Origin: Chionis minor
Taxonomy: Eukaryota; Chordata; Aves; Charadriiformes; Chionididae
Direction: 5' to 3'
DNA: 64,000 nt
Assembly: GCA_013398295.1 (NCBI GenBank)
Contig: VZSF01001054.1
Coordinates: forward strand, 558,001-622,000
Part shown: positions 1-13,900 of the stretch, piece after piece
Layout of the letters: each line of letters opens with the position of its first letter
How positions within the stretch are numbered: the stretch's first letter is position 1
Translations under genes and position numbers: made by a program
The notes under the pieces: generated by a model
What the model saw: only the letters and a program-made list of their open reading frames with translations
What the model was told of the DNA's origin: nothing
The model's database searches: none

Positions 1-110
1 AAAGTGCATCCCGGGAAAGGCTACTGAGTCTTAGGGACACGTGCCTAACTTACAGAAATCCTTCCACGTATTGTACAGAGAGCGTAGGTCTTCAGTTCTC
101 TCTGCACCAG

Positions 111-244
111 AGACACCTAGAGCTGACTACCGCAGTGCCCCGTGCTGTGGCAGCCGGCTCTGCATCAGGACCACTAACTGGCATTGCAGTCACAACCCTG
201 GTATGGAGCATGTCCCAGACTGGAGCCTTCGGCGTACATTAAAC
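111..244 (+). other. possible exon (splice-signal based), product unknown
   Basis: A pyrimidine-rich tract ending in CAG at 108-110 precedes this segment, and it is followed by GTAAGT at 245-250, a good donor core although the preceding exon bases (AAAC) are not the usual CAG. The surrounding frame is open from the ATG at 41 to 328, and base composition is less AT-rich than the following kilobase. The translated peptide is rich in Cys and Arg and matches no family I recognise. It may be an exon of a noncoding RNA or chance. The window starts too close upstream to judge context. Confidence 0.15.
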
Positions 245-330
245 GTAAGTGCCTGGGAATTTCCACGGCCTCCAAGTTTAACTGGCCAATGCTGCAATTG
301 CAAACATCGAAGTTTTGCCAGCACCTAACT

Positions 331-1402
331 GGCATCCAGATCCAATTTCTGCTAGCTAAGCTTACTTAGGGAATTAGCTATTATTATCCTATGATTGCAA
401 CATGAACAGTTTATAATTTCATTTTTATATTTTAATACTTTGTCTTTATGGGGTTTTTTTATTATTCTGTTGAAATTCTTTTAGCTACGCTCACTTCTAC
501 TCCAAAAATAGTTCACCAACTTTCATCAAAGCTCTGGCCTTTAAAGGCAGCTTGATATGTCATCAAAGCAGTATTATTATTATTATTTTCTGAAAAGAGC
601 AAAAACTCTGCCCTCTAAAAGAAACAAAGAAGGAGAGGAAATTGTTGGAAATATTAGAATGTGTCTGCAGTGAAACATTTAAAAGACAAGAGCAAGAGAG
701 ACCTTTACTGAAAGGATAATGAGAAAAATCACTTAGCAGTCAGTACAAAGAGTGTTTGTATGTGAAGACTTTTCCTTGTAGCTTTCTGGTTTCAAAAAAA
801 ACAAGCAACAATTGGAGTATATGAACAGAGGAAAGAAATGAGGTCAAGAAACTAAGTTGTTGCAATTTAAGGTCTTACCAGTTTAATCGGCCATGCCTCC
901 AGGATGCCCTAGTGTGAAGCAAAACTTGCTAACATGTTTTAATAATTCTTCTTCTCATATGAGATGAGCTAAATACAGGCATATATACCAGTAACATGCA
1001 TATGCTCTACTGATAATCAGCAATTTGTTAATTGTTGTGATCATCTGTTCATTCGACTTATCCTGAAACCATGAGCATTGTATTGTAAATACTGGTTGGT
1101 TTGCAAATGTTTTATCACATTTTGCCTAAATTTTCCTCATTTATTTTGCTTTCAGACCATTGTTTCACTGAGTACTGTTCAGAGGAAGCAGAATCTGATG
1201 GGGAAAGGGTTTTAGGGGTTCTTACATGTCATTTTGTGCAAACTGTACTGAAAATAATAAAAGCTAAGAAACAAAGAATGGGATCAAATGGAATAAATAG
1301 TTTTCATAATGAAAGAAATACGCTGCTCTTCAGCCTCAAATTGCTGTAGTGTTTCACTCATATACTTATTCTTTCAGTCTTTGTAGAAGTAAGAAAAAGC
1401 CA
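331..1402. other. AT-rich unique sequence, no gene seen
   Basis: This is AT-rich noncoding sequence. The only landmark is a short (ATT)n microsatellite at about 572-588. The 82-codon plus-strand frame at 1101-1349 has an ordinary AT-rich composition and no recognisable motif, so I treat it as chance. Confidence 0.6.
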
Positions 1403-1505
1403 CTTCTTCCATTTTATAGAGGAAGAATTGAAGCACTACATGGAAAAATTACTTGGAAGCATCAATGTCACTCTGAAGTACTGACTTGAACCCGTGACTC
1501 CCAAG
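1403..1505 (-). repeat. MIR-like ancient SINE fragment
   Basis: The segment reads, in order, like the reverse complement of a MIR core: an ATTTTATAGAGGAAGAA block where MIR has its 'cattttacagatgaggaaact' stretch, then GAAGCAC, then an acttg block, and finally TTGAACCCGTGACTCCCA, which corresponds to the end that reads 'gaacccaggtctcctgactcc' in MIR. Between these anchors the identity is poor, as expected of an element inserted before the bird radiation. MIR and L2 relics are known at low density in bird genomes. The similarity was judged from memory, not by alignment, and an L2 3' end is an alternative. Confidence 0.55.
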
Positions 1506-4500
1506 GCAAAGTAAATGATAGAAATAAAAATTACAGCTAATTTCCTTTCAGCGTCCCTTCTGCTTGCTGAATAATTTGAAAGATTGCAGTCTGTTCACAA
1601 TAGAAAAGAGACCCCTCTCCTCTTAGTAATATTCCTTTGTCTTTTTCTTAGGGCAGATGAGACATGGCAGCTGCACCAAAAATTTACTTATGAAGCTGGT
1701 CCACCAGGCCAGAAGTAATAAAAATCCTTGCTATGTCACTACAGTGGAATTACAGAGCATGTGAGTTCACAGAGGCATCATCCTGAACACTTTCCATGAC
1801 CATTAAATTCACTTCTCAAATAGAATAGAAATTTAATGGGGTAAAATAGCCTCTATTGACTAACATTTTCATTACATAGCACCATACAGCTCAGAAAAGA
1901 ATGGTCTGTTATTGCTGTTTTCCACTGGGTGTTTATTATCCCCAGGCATGCTGCAGTGTGAGAGTACTACAGGTGATTAACGATTTTACCTGCTGCAAAA
2001 GAGCAATTGGAGAAATGTCCATTTCATTTATTATCTGAGAAACGCTACTAAAGTGTAACTACCCAAGTACTGGTAGAGGAGGACACTCTGTAATCTTTAA
2101 TGAATAGACTCAGTCACCTTAACAGTCATATAATCCAGAGTTTAGAAGTAACACCTTTTCTGAACTGAAAGACTCGCCCCTGCTGGTGACTGAATAGCTT
2201 CATCTTTCAGACAAAGAGGTTTTGAAAACATCTTTTCATAGACGGAACTACGCTTTCTGTGCTCAAAACAGACCAGTCTAGGGATGAGTACTCCACACGC
2301 ATTACAAATTGTGGTGCTTCTAGTGCTGCACTAACTCCAGCTTTAGAGTCACACTGGTTTTAAGTCCGTTCTGCTGAGACGACATGGTTCACTTCTACAT
2401 AATTCAGGGTGTTTATTAGTGAGGCCAAACTTTTCTGCAGGTCTCAGTAGGGCCTGACTTTCTCTTTCACACCTGCTGATGTTTTTGTACCTGCAAAGCA
2501 AATTGCAACTGCCTAACAGTTTCCATGCTGCTAGCAACTTAATGCACGTCAAAGATAGCCTTTTCATTTGTAATGAAGGCGAGAAAGAATAACTACAAAC
2601 CCCAGAGCTCAGACATGATGGCACTCATCTAGCACTTTAAAAGTACAGGTTCAAGCTATTCATTTAGAGCAGTAATTAAAATCTGAGCCTCCCATAAGAT
2701 GGATTCTGAGGGTTTTAAGTGTTTGGTGCCTGGCTGTTCTCAGGTAGGTGGTTTTCTGTCTCATTTTCATTGCGGATATTGGCCATTTTGTGTACATCTT
2801 TCCTTATCTCTCATTTTGACCAGGCTTTCCATTTTGCATCTGTCCAAAGTTTGGGATCAGGAAAGATTCAGTTTAGGGCAATCAGCATTTTTCAAACAGC
2901 AGACCTCTAAACCTTTTACTAAAGGTTCCCAGCTGATTCTAGTTGTGAACATTTATTACCCTGAGGGCTTCCACCCTACTGAATTTCAAAGGTCTTTTGC
3001 GAGCAGTTGAGGTGTTGAAAACGTTCAAATAAAGGTTACAAGAACCCCCTATAATAAGAAGTGGCAGGCAGCCTAAGTATATGAATTGCTACTAGTTCTT
3101 CCAGCAAAAATTAGCTGGGATAGCAATGTAATAATGAGGGCATGAGAGAATATGAATGTCTCTAATTCCCAGACAGGCTGTTGTCCTGTAACCTACAGAT
3201 CCGTCTGGGATAATTTCCTCTTTCAATGGCATTCATATCCCGATGCCCTAGCAGCTACCTATGCAGCCCCAAGAACGTCAGAGAAGGTATTCGGAAGAAC
3301 AGCAGCTCCACTGGTTACGTGCTCCAGCTGCAGTCTCACCACCTACCATATACTAACATCAGTAAAACCTGCATAACTCCTAAAGCATAGCCTGATTCAT
3401 TATCAATACCCTGCATAATGATTTTGTGGCAGCTTTTAAGTCATCATGACAATAAGAGGAAAAAGGATATTGTATAGCCACGTGTCAATACCCCTGCAGC
3501 ATCCACAACATTATTACTAAGCGTGAGCCATCCTTCCTGTTTAAATTCAACTCCAGAGATTTAAATTTGAGTCAGGAAATTTCTTTTCAACCAGGAGACA
3601 GAAGTCCTAAATCTGACTTTACCAACACCAATTTTAAGCTGTGCAAGTCCTCTGACTCCTGTGGAGCAATTTCCTGATGTGAATGATACCAAAATTAGAC
3701 AAAAGCTCTGAACAGACATGCCTGCTTCTCTCATGTGTCACTGCCACTAGTGCTGTCACAGTCTCTTCAGGTCTTGCTGACACAGTGCCTGAGCTTCCCC
3801 TTACAGCAATTCAACTACAGAAGATACAGCAAAAGCCTGTTGCTTTGGCATCACATTTCTTTCTCCCCTATTTTGTCCTTCTTTAATGGCATCAGTCTTG
3901 TTTCCTTTTCCCGAAATCACTTTTTCAGTATTAAAAATGAACATTAAAAGCCTGCAGAATGAATCTTCAAACTCTCCCTCCTCATTTCACCAATCACCTG
4001 GTTCAAGGCCACATTCTCTTAAGCAGCAAGTGCTTATATAAACCAAACCATCACTCTATGTTTGCCTCCCTTTTTCCTCTCTGAGAGTTTTTAGTGTATC
4101 CCCCGTAATACTCCCTAACTAATTTATTTCCTCCACTTTTCCATCTTATAAACAATGGATGAAACAAAGTTACCTTGCCTTGCCATTGATTTTTCAAACA
4201 ATGGCTGATAAATTGCCTACTGGATCCCTCTCTTTTTAAATTCTTGTGTATCTACTTGTTTCCTCCCAGGCTCAACCTTCCAGCTAACATTTAGTCTATG
4301 AAAACATGCAGGAGTAAATGGAAGTTAACTTGGATTTTCATCTCTCTGGGTCCTCAGGTGTTTTAGCGAAAGCAAAGCAAGTTATCTTTGGCAAAAATTT
4401 ACAAACCCACAACATTCTGCAAGTACATTTTCTATATGTTTCTAAAATATTGTAATACAGTGGGTTTGCTTTGCATTTTTGCTTGTTGAGAGAAACTATT

Positions 4501-4531
4501 TGTACAGCTTTTCCTTTCATCTTAACCAAAG
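1506..4531. other. unique noncoding sequence, no gene seen
   Basis: Apart from a weak MIR-like piece at 3596-3690, nothing is recognisable. Frames at 2349-2624 on the minus strand and 2699-3010, 3152-3376 and 3683-3886 on the plus strand are 60-103 codons long, overlap other frames, and lack any domain or clear exon boundary. Base composition is uniformly AT-rich with pyrimidine-rich patches near 3.9-4.2 kb. Confidence 0.6.
3596..3690 (+). repeat. weak MIR-like fragment
   Basis: The order of blocks (an atctgact-like piece, a GTGCAAGTCCTCTGACTCC stretch where MIR has 'gggcaagttacttaacctc', then CAATTTCCTGATGTGAATGATA where MIR has 'cagtttcctcatctgtaaaatga') follows the MIR sense strand. The resemblance is patchy, so this is a low-confidence call made from memory of the family. 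Confidence 0.35.
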
Positions 4532-4981
4532 AGAATCATAGAATAGTTAGAGTTGGAAGGGACCTTAAAGATCATCAAGTTCCAACCCCCCTGCCATGGG
4601 CAGGGACACCTCTCACTACAGCAGGTTGCTCAAAGCCCCATCCAGCCTGGCCTTAAACACTTCCAGGGATGGGGCCTCCACAACTTCCCTGGGTAACCTG
4701 TTCCAGTGCCTCACCACCCTCACAGTAAAGAACTTCTTCCTAATATCTAATCTAAATCTCCCCTCTTCCAATTTAAAACCATTACCCCTTGTCCTATCAC
4801 TAGACTTCCTGACAAAGAGTCCCTCTCCAGCTCTCCTGTAGGCTCCCTTCAGATACTGAAAGGCTGCTATCAGGTCTCCCCGGAGCCTTCTCTTCTCCAG
4901 GCTGAACAGCCCCAGCTCTCTCAGCCTGTCATGTGTTAGCATCTGTCTACGTACATGGCCATACTGGCAGACAACCTGCAT
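4532..4981 (-). mobile_element. CR1 LINE, 5'-truncated 3' tail
   Basis: This is the tail of a chicken-repeat-1 (CR1) non-LTR retrotransposon inserted on the minus strand. Its 3' terminus lies at about 4532, where the plus strand reads AGAATCATAGAAT, the reverse complement of the ATTCTATG octamer that ends CR1 elements. The adjacent GTTGGAAGGGACCTTAAAGA stretch is the standard CR1 3' UTR. The minus frame 4616-4981 stays open for 121 codons and encodes the C-terminal part of the ORF2 endonuclease/reverse transcriptase polyprotein. Landmarks are [16 protein letters not shown], the [12 protein letters not shown] block, the RLDIRKKFF block and [18 protein letters not shown]. The apurinic endonuclease and catalytic reverse transcriptase domains are absent because of 5' truncation near 4981, the usual outcome of incomplete target-primed reverse transcription. 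The copy cannot move by itself. Subfamily is not assigned. Confidence 0.95.
4616..4981 (-). pseudogene. CR1 ORF2 C-terminal remnant
   Basis: The frame encodes 121 residues that match only the extreme C terminus of the CR1 ORF2 protein, downstream of the reverse transcriptase catalytic core. The initiating ATG is an internal codon of the parent ORF, so this is a remnant and not a gene. It has no in-frame stop and no frameshift over its whole length, which suggests the insertion is not among the oldest in the window, though short length limits that inference. Key visible residues are the [10 protein letters not shown] block at about residue 62 and the WNRLPREVV block at about residue 93, both characteristic of this family. 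Confidence 0.9.
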
Positions 4982-7900
4982 AAAACACAGTTGCTTGTTT
5001 TATCTAAATAATCCCATTACCCGCCAGCAAATAGTGTAAACAATGTGATGCACAGAAACAGAGAGCAAATTGGATTTAAGTCAGTAAACTAGGGAAGAAG
5101 AAAACCTTATTTCAGAGGATGGGAAATACTCCCAGCAAGTATGTTTGACTCTTACTTTGCTCACATCAACACCAGGTTGCAGGAGCAGCTCACTTCATTT
5201 CTCGGCAAACCAATCTAAGGATGGGATATTCACAGAAAAACAGGTGGCTGAAGACAGCCAGCAGAGATTAAATATCTAGCTTTAAGGCAACTTAAGCATA
5301 ATGACATGGATCCTCCAGTTTCTCACTCTGTAGTTTGCATTTTATCGAACACTTTAAAATGTGGCATTTTATAGGGCAGGGAGAGGGAGAACAGAAGTGT
5401 AACGTGTATCTAAACCAGTAATGTGTACTCAATTGATCAAATGAGTAAGGAAAGCACTTGGTAGTTTTCTGGCCTTGTCCAAACCTGTCACACATTTGGC
5501 TTCCCAACCCACAGCCTCACAAGTTGGTCTTAAAGTCAAATGTGCTTCCTACCCCCACAGAAGAAAATAATTGCTCATTTCAGAGCATAGCGAGGCAAAG
5601 ATTTATCAGGAATCCGTAGGCTCTTCAGAGTGAAAGGGGATGTCTAAAGAAGAGATGAGTGAATCAAGAGGATGAGAAAAGCATAAAGAATGAAGGAAAG
5701 AGAATAGGGAAGGGAAAAATAATGGAGGCCTTCAGTAACTGCATAAAAACTGAGGAGGGCCATGAAGACTGGGAGAAAGTTAGTCTAGTGAAAGCTGTCC
5801 TGGAGATCTAGTGTCACTTCCTAAACTACTTATTACAAGTCTTTTCTTGCACAGCATGTGTGTGGAACTGGGGTTTGGCCCAGACCAGCACTTAGTGGCA
5901 AGAGATTGAAGAGACAAGCCTACACTGGTACAGGAGACATACAATACATGTTAGACAAATTGCAATGACAGGGCTGTATTTCTACTGAAGGATGTAATAT
6001 GTGGCAGTGAAAAAAATCCCCCTGGCCAAACAGCTTTTAGTGAAGCTCTGCTAAAAGATCTTTGTGCTTCTGAAGGGTTCAACTTAAAAAAAAAAGAAAG
6101 AAGTGATACATAAGCTGCAGACAGCATCTGACACACAGTACTGTAAACCCAGAACTCAGTAAACAAAGATGGTTAGGTAGCTCGTAATGCACACAAAATT
6201 TTTATTATATTTAAATTCTGAGCATTATTATTAAGATAAATAACAATATAATGACTCTGTTAGAGAGCAAGAGAAAAAAATTACACTCCCCAAACAACCA
6301 AGAATCTAAACATGGGGCTGAGACAATGATAAGAGCAACACGTACTTAGCACACCACTCTGTAATGGGTTTCAAACCTCAAACACTTTCATCTATTCCAT
6401 CAGACTACTATGAATGAAAACAAACATTAAAGTGTAATTGTTCTTCTTATGTAGTCTTAATTCAGTCCAAGCATGAGTTGAATATGAAAATGTGAGGATC
6501 AGTATTCACCTTGTGTTGTAAGAGTGAATTGTGTTGCTCCCTGAAAAGGATTTTGTTGTGAAAGGCCCCATCCCTGCAGGAAAACTGTGAACTAGAGGGT
6601 GAACGCACAGGTGAATGGATAATAGAAATGCTTTCGAGAGCACAAAGGATGAACAAAAGGGTCTAATATCTTATTCTGCAAGTAGCATCTTAGGGTTTTG
6701 CGTAACATTTTACGAGGAAGCAAATTTAAAACTATGCTTTTGCGTAGTCCCAGCAACAATTCCCATTTCTTTCCTACCTTCGAAGTTACATCACTGCAGG
6801 TAAAATAAAATATACCCAGGACGGAATCGTTTTACATGCCTTTCCAAGGAACCACACCTACTGTCACTTCAGACAGGTGTCCATCACTGAACGTACTGGG
6901 AATGTTGCCGTTAGCCTTAACAAGCAGACTGTTAAAATTTTAGTGTGTGATAAAGCAGCCCACTGACTTAATGGTGATTCTCATTGAAAGCGTATTATAT
7001 CTATGGTCTACAATCTGTGCACATTCCCAAGAGACTTGGCATGCTGTAGGTTTTATCATCAAATGGTTTAAAAATTTCTTCTACTGGCCAGGAATGTAAA
7101 ACTCCAAGAGACAGCCATAAATCCTTCTCTCCTTCAGTCTCATTTAACTGTAAGGAGTTTCATTAAATAGCAGTAAAAAAACCAAAAGGACATTCTGCCA
7201 GCTCTTAGGCAGAGGGAATTTTAAGGCTCCAGGACCTACCCGAGGTGGGGAACAAGTCCTGTTATCATAGTGAAGGGAGAATAGACAACAAGGGATGAAC
7301 AGGGAAGAGCTGGTTGACATTCTGGTTAATACAATTTATCTGATTATTCCTGCAAAAGGAATCCAATTTATCTAGTTATTCCTGAAAAAAAAAAAACCCC
7401 AACAGTTGGTAAAAGATATTCTATGATACAGTAAGCTTCCTGAAAAGTTCCAGAGTAATTCTTTTTTTAAACTGCTTTCCAGAGTAGTACCTGGTTACAC
7501 AGTCACTTTTGAGATAAACTGAGATAAATTTACTCTTTTTTAATAGACATGTAAATTGTGACTTCCCAGTAGAGGAGACAGTAAATGCTACAGGGGAAGG
7601 TAGTATCAGAATTTTTACTGTTTCAGGAGTTTATTTTCTGCCCACAAATCCAATTGACCTTGAAAGTACATTAATTATATAGTCTTCTTACCAAAACAAA
7701 TCAGTGCCTTCTTTTACTTTCTTTCAAAATTTTCACTTTTTTTTAAAGAGAAAAATGTTCCAATTCTTACAAACACCTATCCTCAAATGCAGTTAAATCC
7801 ACCACAAAAATATGTAATATATATAAGCATGGATCACTTTTGGCTTTTGAACTTGACACCTATCTGTAAATATTCTTTGTTGTCTGAAATCTGGTTTACA

Positions 7901-10900
7901 TTATGAAAATTACACCAAAACACACAAAATATATTCCTACATGTTTTGTTGACAGATTTATACATTAGCCAGAATCTTCTCGGCAAGGATTAACCTCTGC
8001 CCATCTCATCAGGATGGAAATTACTGATTATTTCTGGCAGGCAAAATACATGTGAGACACGATGGTTCTCAAGCATTTGTACTAATGCTGTACCTAACCT
8101 TGAACAAGCACTGAAGGCAGGCCAGCAGCGACTGGTTGAAGAGGGTGCGATGTCAACATCCACACTGATAGACGCTGTTTTTGAGGGGGAGAGTCTGCAG
8201 CCGATGGCTGCCCTGGTACACTCTGATTGTTGTGCTACTAAACCATGTGCATCTCCTCCTCTCCATCCCCTCTGTGGGACAAGGAACAGTAAAACCAGCC
8301 ACATCACCTGGGTACAATTCACAATATCCAGAAACACTGGGACACAGGCTAACTGAAATCCAGGCACCTGCAAAAGCATATGAAAAAATCTTCCTCCGTA
8401 CTTGTATATCTTTATTCATTTAGTACTTTATCATGAAGTGTTAGATGGCCCCCTTTAAAATTCAGTGGCGGGCTACAGAGTGCTGAAATAGGAATTTGCA
8501 TACTAATTAACAACAGAAAGTTCTCAATCAGAAATATCAAAGACACATTGGACTAATCTCTGAAGGGAAAAAGTTCTGATTCTACTTGATATTTGCTAAA
8601 AAAATATGCAGCAGCTACCAATTATAAAGTATTCCTGACTGACAGATAAAATCAGTTTGGTTGTAAGTAATTTAAGCATGTCTAAGCTCAAATCATGTCT
8701 TCAGAAGCAACTTGTATGACATAAAATTTCATTGCATTAACTAAATGAAGAAACACTGACTATCAGTATTTTCACACCTGATTCTGTGCTGAAAAGAAAG
8801 GAAAAATTAAGGCAGACCTTCCACACATCTGTGTCCTCCACCAGCTAAACCATCACGTGTGGATGTATTCTGAATACGGTGAAAGGCAAAGATAATATCT
8901 TTTCTTTCAAGTGACGAGATGCAACACACTCATCCCAAGAGGCAGCTGGCCTGTCTCCTGTTTTGATAGCTCAGATGGCTTATGGGTACTATATCTTTCA
9001 CCTGTTCTGGGTGAATTTTATCCAGACTGAATGTTTCCTTTGCCCTTTTATGCGCCTCCTTTCCACACTTCATTAATGTTTAAAAATATTAAAATATTAT
9101 GTTCACTACTTCAAATAGAGAGCCTGCCTTCTCTAACATTTTGCTGTTAGAATTTTTGTATCATTTAAACTTTTCAGATGCTTTCAGTCAGGTGGCATCA
9201 TCCACTGGGCAACAGTTAATAGCACAAGCCATCTCCAAAAAGTACTTGTTAGGCAGACATTGAACTGTTTCTTTTATGCTTCCATGAAAAATTCACAGGA
9301 TATGCAATGTGGAGTGACAACAGGGACTGGCTTTTGTGCTTAAATTCCCAGTTACAGACACATGGAGAGGCCCTTACAAAACAGCCTGTGCAATCCTCCG
9401 CAGTCGCATGGAGAGCCCTTCGCAGCACAGACCCATGGTTACACAAATCCCACCATTTCCAGCAGTCAGCACCGAGGGCTCTGAGCCAGCAACACCAGCA
9501 CAGCAGCTGGAAAACATTTGTGCCTCCCTGCTCTGCTCCACTCCACTGCTCTGGATTGTTCAGGCTTAGTCTAAGCTCTCCAGAAGAGCAACTCTGTGCT
9601 CCTGAGCTACCCAGTGCAGAGGGTTCAACGTCTCTGACGGTCAACTCCCAAAGACCAAAACCAGGCACTCAAAACTGAGGAGATGAAAACTATATTCTTT
9701 TGAAATTATAGGCCACAGTGACTGATGGCCCTCTGTAAGAGAGGAAGCCTCACAGGCTCATTCCTGTGTTACAGAGTTTGGACAGTCACGGAAATGCTAA
9801 GGGTACAGGAGTAAAGGCCCCCAAATCAGAAATAAATGCTGTAGTTCGCACTCAGTTATGGCACGTCCTTTCTCAGTGAAGGGAGAAAGTCCATCATCTG
9901 AAGTCCATGTCTATCATTACGTGCATGCTTAGAATACTCTGCTAGCTCAAAGCTTAACAGACATACGTTGCCACAAAGTCACCATTATATCAAATAAAAG
10001 AAAGCAAAAAAATAAATCTGACATCACCACCTTAATCATCAAAATCCACTATCATTTATACATGTGGAAATATTGAACCAAATTTGTTCGTGACTTAGTT
10101 TTCCCTCCTGTTCGTATCAGTTCTTCATCTGCTGCTATAAAGTCATCAGTAAAATCCCTTACATTTGACATTTTGTTTTATTTCCTCTTGTCTGAACATT
10201 ACACCTACAGGTATTCCAATTATATATGAAAGATAGGTCTCTTCCTTTTGCTTCACTGTAGATGTTTTTCATTTGCCATTTGAACTTCGTAAATGAATGT
10301 TGTCAGCTTTATTTAATGTCAAAAGCTATGCTTCTGATCTGTCTTACCAGAGCTTTTGATTTTTAATGTATAATTTTGTTAGGTTTTAGCTATACAGTTC
10401 TTTATTCTATACTGATGGAAGGAAAGCATACAGTAAAGTATACAATGCAACAACAACTGTTATTAAAGAAACAAATTTACAAAAATAAGCTTGGAATAGC
10501 AAGCTCCCTAAGTTAAAGAGAAAAATACAGAAAAGAGAAGGAAGGAAGAAGCTACAAAGAAGACTGAATTCAAAGGAAAAAGAAGCTGTACCAAAAATGA
10601 CTATTATTTGACCCAGGAAGCTTCAAAATTACTCCAGTATCATAGAATTTATGAATCATATTTTTTCAGATTTTCTGTCAAAAACAAATTTAATTTTCAA
10701 AAGCTGAACAAAAATATCAAACTAAAGTTTAGCCCTGCTTCTAGTTTCTGCTTTTTATCACATTGTAAATTTAAAGAAAGGGTTGAAACTCAAATTTTCT
10801 TTAAAAATTTAAGAAAGAGATTTACTGACCATCCCTAATCATAAGAGTTACTCTAAATCGGTAATGTTTTGTCATGGCTCAGTGAAGTGACTAGGAATAG

Positions 10901-13900
10901 TTTTCAGACAGATAGAATCTCGACTTATAATATCTTGAGAATGTTTCTCAGCTACAGCCTTTGTCCTGTTTCCTCCCTTGAGCTCACTGGTTAATTTTTA
11001 AGCACCTTAAAATCCCCACCTTTTTTTTCAATATACTAAAAAAATTACCAATACACTAGAAGATTTCATCAGAGTCTGATAATGCTCTGACAGCTCACAC
11101 ATTCTGCTATCAGTTGTACTTACTTTCAGGAATGGCTGCTGTGGCTGCTGGCATTACTAACAACTACATGCAGAGGTCAGCTTTTTAGATGCAAGCTCAG
11201 TGACTGGTTTTTTTAATCTTTTAAGTGTCATGGAATCCATCATATAATAAACTAAACATTCAGGGCATCTGGCAGCATTGTACCACCCCCCAAATCTCAA
11301 CTATCTTCCTTAATAATTTTGTCTCAAGATTTGTACTTTGCACGACTCCAAACGGATGCAGAACAGCCTGATTCTGCTACTTCTGTGACCAATGGCATAG
11401 CATAGCTCCTGCCAGCATGGTGTTCTTTATCACCCCCGACCACCGAGTATCTCCAGTGAGAACCAGGTCAACCTGAGTTCAGCGATATTTACATCTCTTA
11501 CTATGTTTGAGAATTAAATTGTAGGAAGATAGCAAATTTTCAAACACTGTATGAGCACCAGGCACGGTCTGCGCTCCAGACAGAGATTACTCTCTTTTCA
11601 CTGCCAATGCAGAAACACAGCCCCAGAAAAACTAAAGAGGTCCCTTGGCCAGTCAGGGAGTTGGTTAAACCAGACTAATCTCCAGAATCCCAGCTTTACA
11701 CTTGTATCTTCCTATACAAGCTTTTAGTTTTATACTTTGGATTTTTTGGAGTTGTTTACAGCTGCTTGGTAGTAGCTATTCAGGAAATAGCACTTTGGAG
11801 TTTAAGTCTCCTTTTCGCAACTTTCATAGCTGACCATTTTCTCTCATTCTTGCTTTCTCCCTTGCATCAACTCTTCTGGGTTTCTAGTCAAAAGTTTTTA
11901 ATTTTGGATTGGAGGAGATTCAGAATTAGAGCTTGGTTAGCTTGAGTTTTCTTGGTTGGTTGAATACTTGTCAGACATTTGTGAGTCTGGTATAAACTGT
12001 ACACTGTTCTACAGTGTTCTGTTAGATTGATTTTGACATACTAAATTTTAAATAGTTTACCAAGTAGATTGTTTAATCTGTCTGGCTGGTATTTGTGCAG
12101 ATATTAGTCTACCTCAGACATTTAATTTAGGATTCCATAGACCACAGTTAAAAGCTTATGGTCCATTCATGGAATGAGGTATGGACCTCCAGGAGCATGA
12201 TTTAAAACATCTAATAAGATGCCCTAAGTGGGCATTATGTTTCCCTCCGTAGATTTTTGTCTTTCCCTTTTTCATCTGTCCTAAGTAGCACATTGCTGAG
12301 TGAGCTCTTAACTTCATTTCCTACATAAACCTTAACTGAGTGCATGAGAAGAGTATCTCTAGTTTCACCTCAGCTAAACGTCTTTTCACAAAGCAAATTC
12401 TGTTTTTCTTTACAACTCATCAAATGCTTCATTAGTTTCAATCTGCAGAGTTTTCAATTCTTTACGTTTCTCATGAATTTATTCCGGTTTTCAAATGTTG
12501 TCACAAGTATTTTTGTCTCAGTACCTTTGTGGTGAACATGTCCTTGCTATATTCTAGTACCCAGACTATTGTATAAAAGACTGCACCATTTCTGGGCATG
12601 CATTTTTCAGAAGCCCCCCCTCCACACACACCAACACTTGCGTGAACAGACACAAGCAGGAGCACTAAGTGCATCTATTCTCCTAACAGGCAAGTTAACA
12701 GACCACTAGCAATCGTGACCATTCAGCTCCACCAGAGTTGAAGCGTTAAGAGGTTCATCTCTATTTTGCCTGTCAGTATATTCCTTCTATCATAACAGCA
12801 ACTGCCTTACTCGTTATACAAAGTGTATGCTCTGTACTTCACTCTTTTCATTACCCTTTGAATGCTCTGCTCTGCCCTTTATCTGTCTCATTACCGCAGT
12901 GCTTATAACAAGAGGCTGATGATATCTGAAACGGCGCAGCAGAACCTGACACAGAGAGGTGTATTTGGAGGTAGTGCACCACAGCAGGTGGCTATCGTAA
13001 TGTACCTGATTGAAAACTAGCATGATGCCCAGGGTATGGCAGAGGTGGACTGTTCCCTGGAAGTGACACCACATGTGTTAAGTACTGCTAAAAGAAGAGA
13101 ATATAACCAAAGGAAAGACAGCTACAGGACTCGCCTCCAACACTCACTCTGAAAAGGCACATTATAAAACTGTCATCTCTGAGGTGTTAAATACAGTGCT
13201 CTGCATGCTTACCATTCACACTGTCTCCACAACAGCTGACTGACACACGGACCAGCCGCTCCCAACACTGCTCAGCCCCTAAGGACAAGGACACACACTC
13301 CAGTCAGTTGTCAGCATCCCCAACCTGAGATCAGCAGGACATGGAGCTTTTTGTACTGGGAACAGGCTGTGTTCAGGTGTTTTCTATCAGTGAATGATTT
13401 GTAGATGCAGCAAACTTCACATACTTTTACAGCCTTCCAGGGCTGGGAATAAGACAGGTAAAATGACACCCAGACCAATTCACAGCCCCCTCCTACAAAA
13501 AAGCAGGGGGATGCTCATGCACCAAGCGTCAGACTGAAAGTTATAAAAGGCAGCATAACAGAATGACAACAGATCGCTGGAGTTAAATCCAGAGGAAAAG
13601 GTAATATGCTGTGGGAAAAGGATATTCATGAGGGCAAATGGTGTATACTAAATGAAATGTTAGATTGAATCTTGCCTCCAGAGAGAGATGGGGAGGTAAA
13701 GGGAAGCAGGAATGTCTGATGAAAAGAAAATGACTATAAGCTGTAGGAAACCCCCTTCTGGCATCTCTGTTTTAAACAATATGAAGTGCAAAAGAATGAG
13801 GTGTCACACTTGTGAGAAAGAGGAAAATGGTTCTTAAAGAATTTCAATTTTTGCATTGTTTCCAAGCTTCACATTTGTCTATTATTTTCTTTTTTAAATC

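Noticed and set aside
7990..8423. Mirrored frames of 129 (minus) and 80 (plus) codons
   Set aside because: Same reasoning: overlapping alternatives, no motif, no splice signals of note.
9249..9678. Mirrored frames of 139 (minus), 123 and 77 (plus) codons
   Set aside because: Three frames share the same bases. No family resemblance or exon boundary supports any of them.
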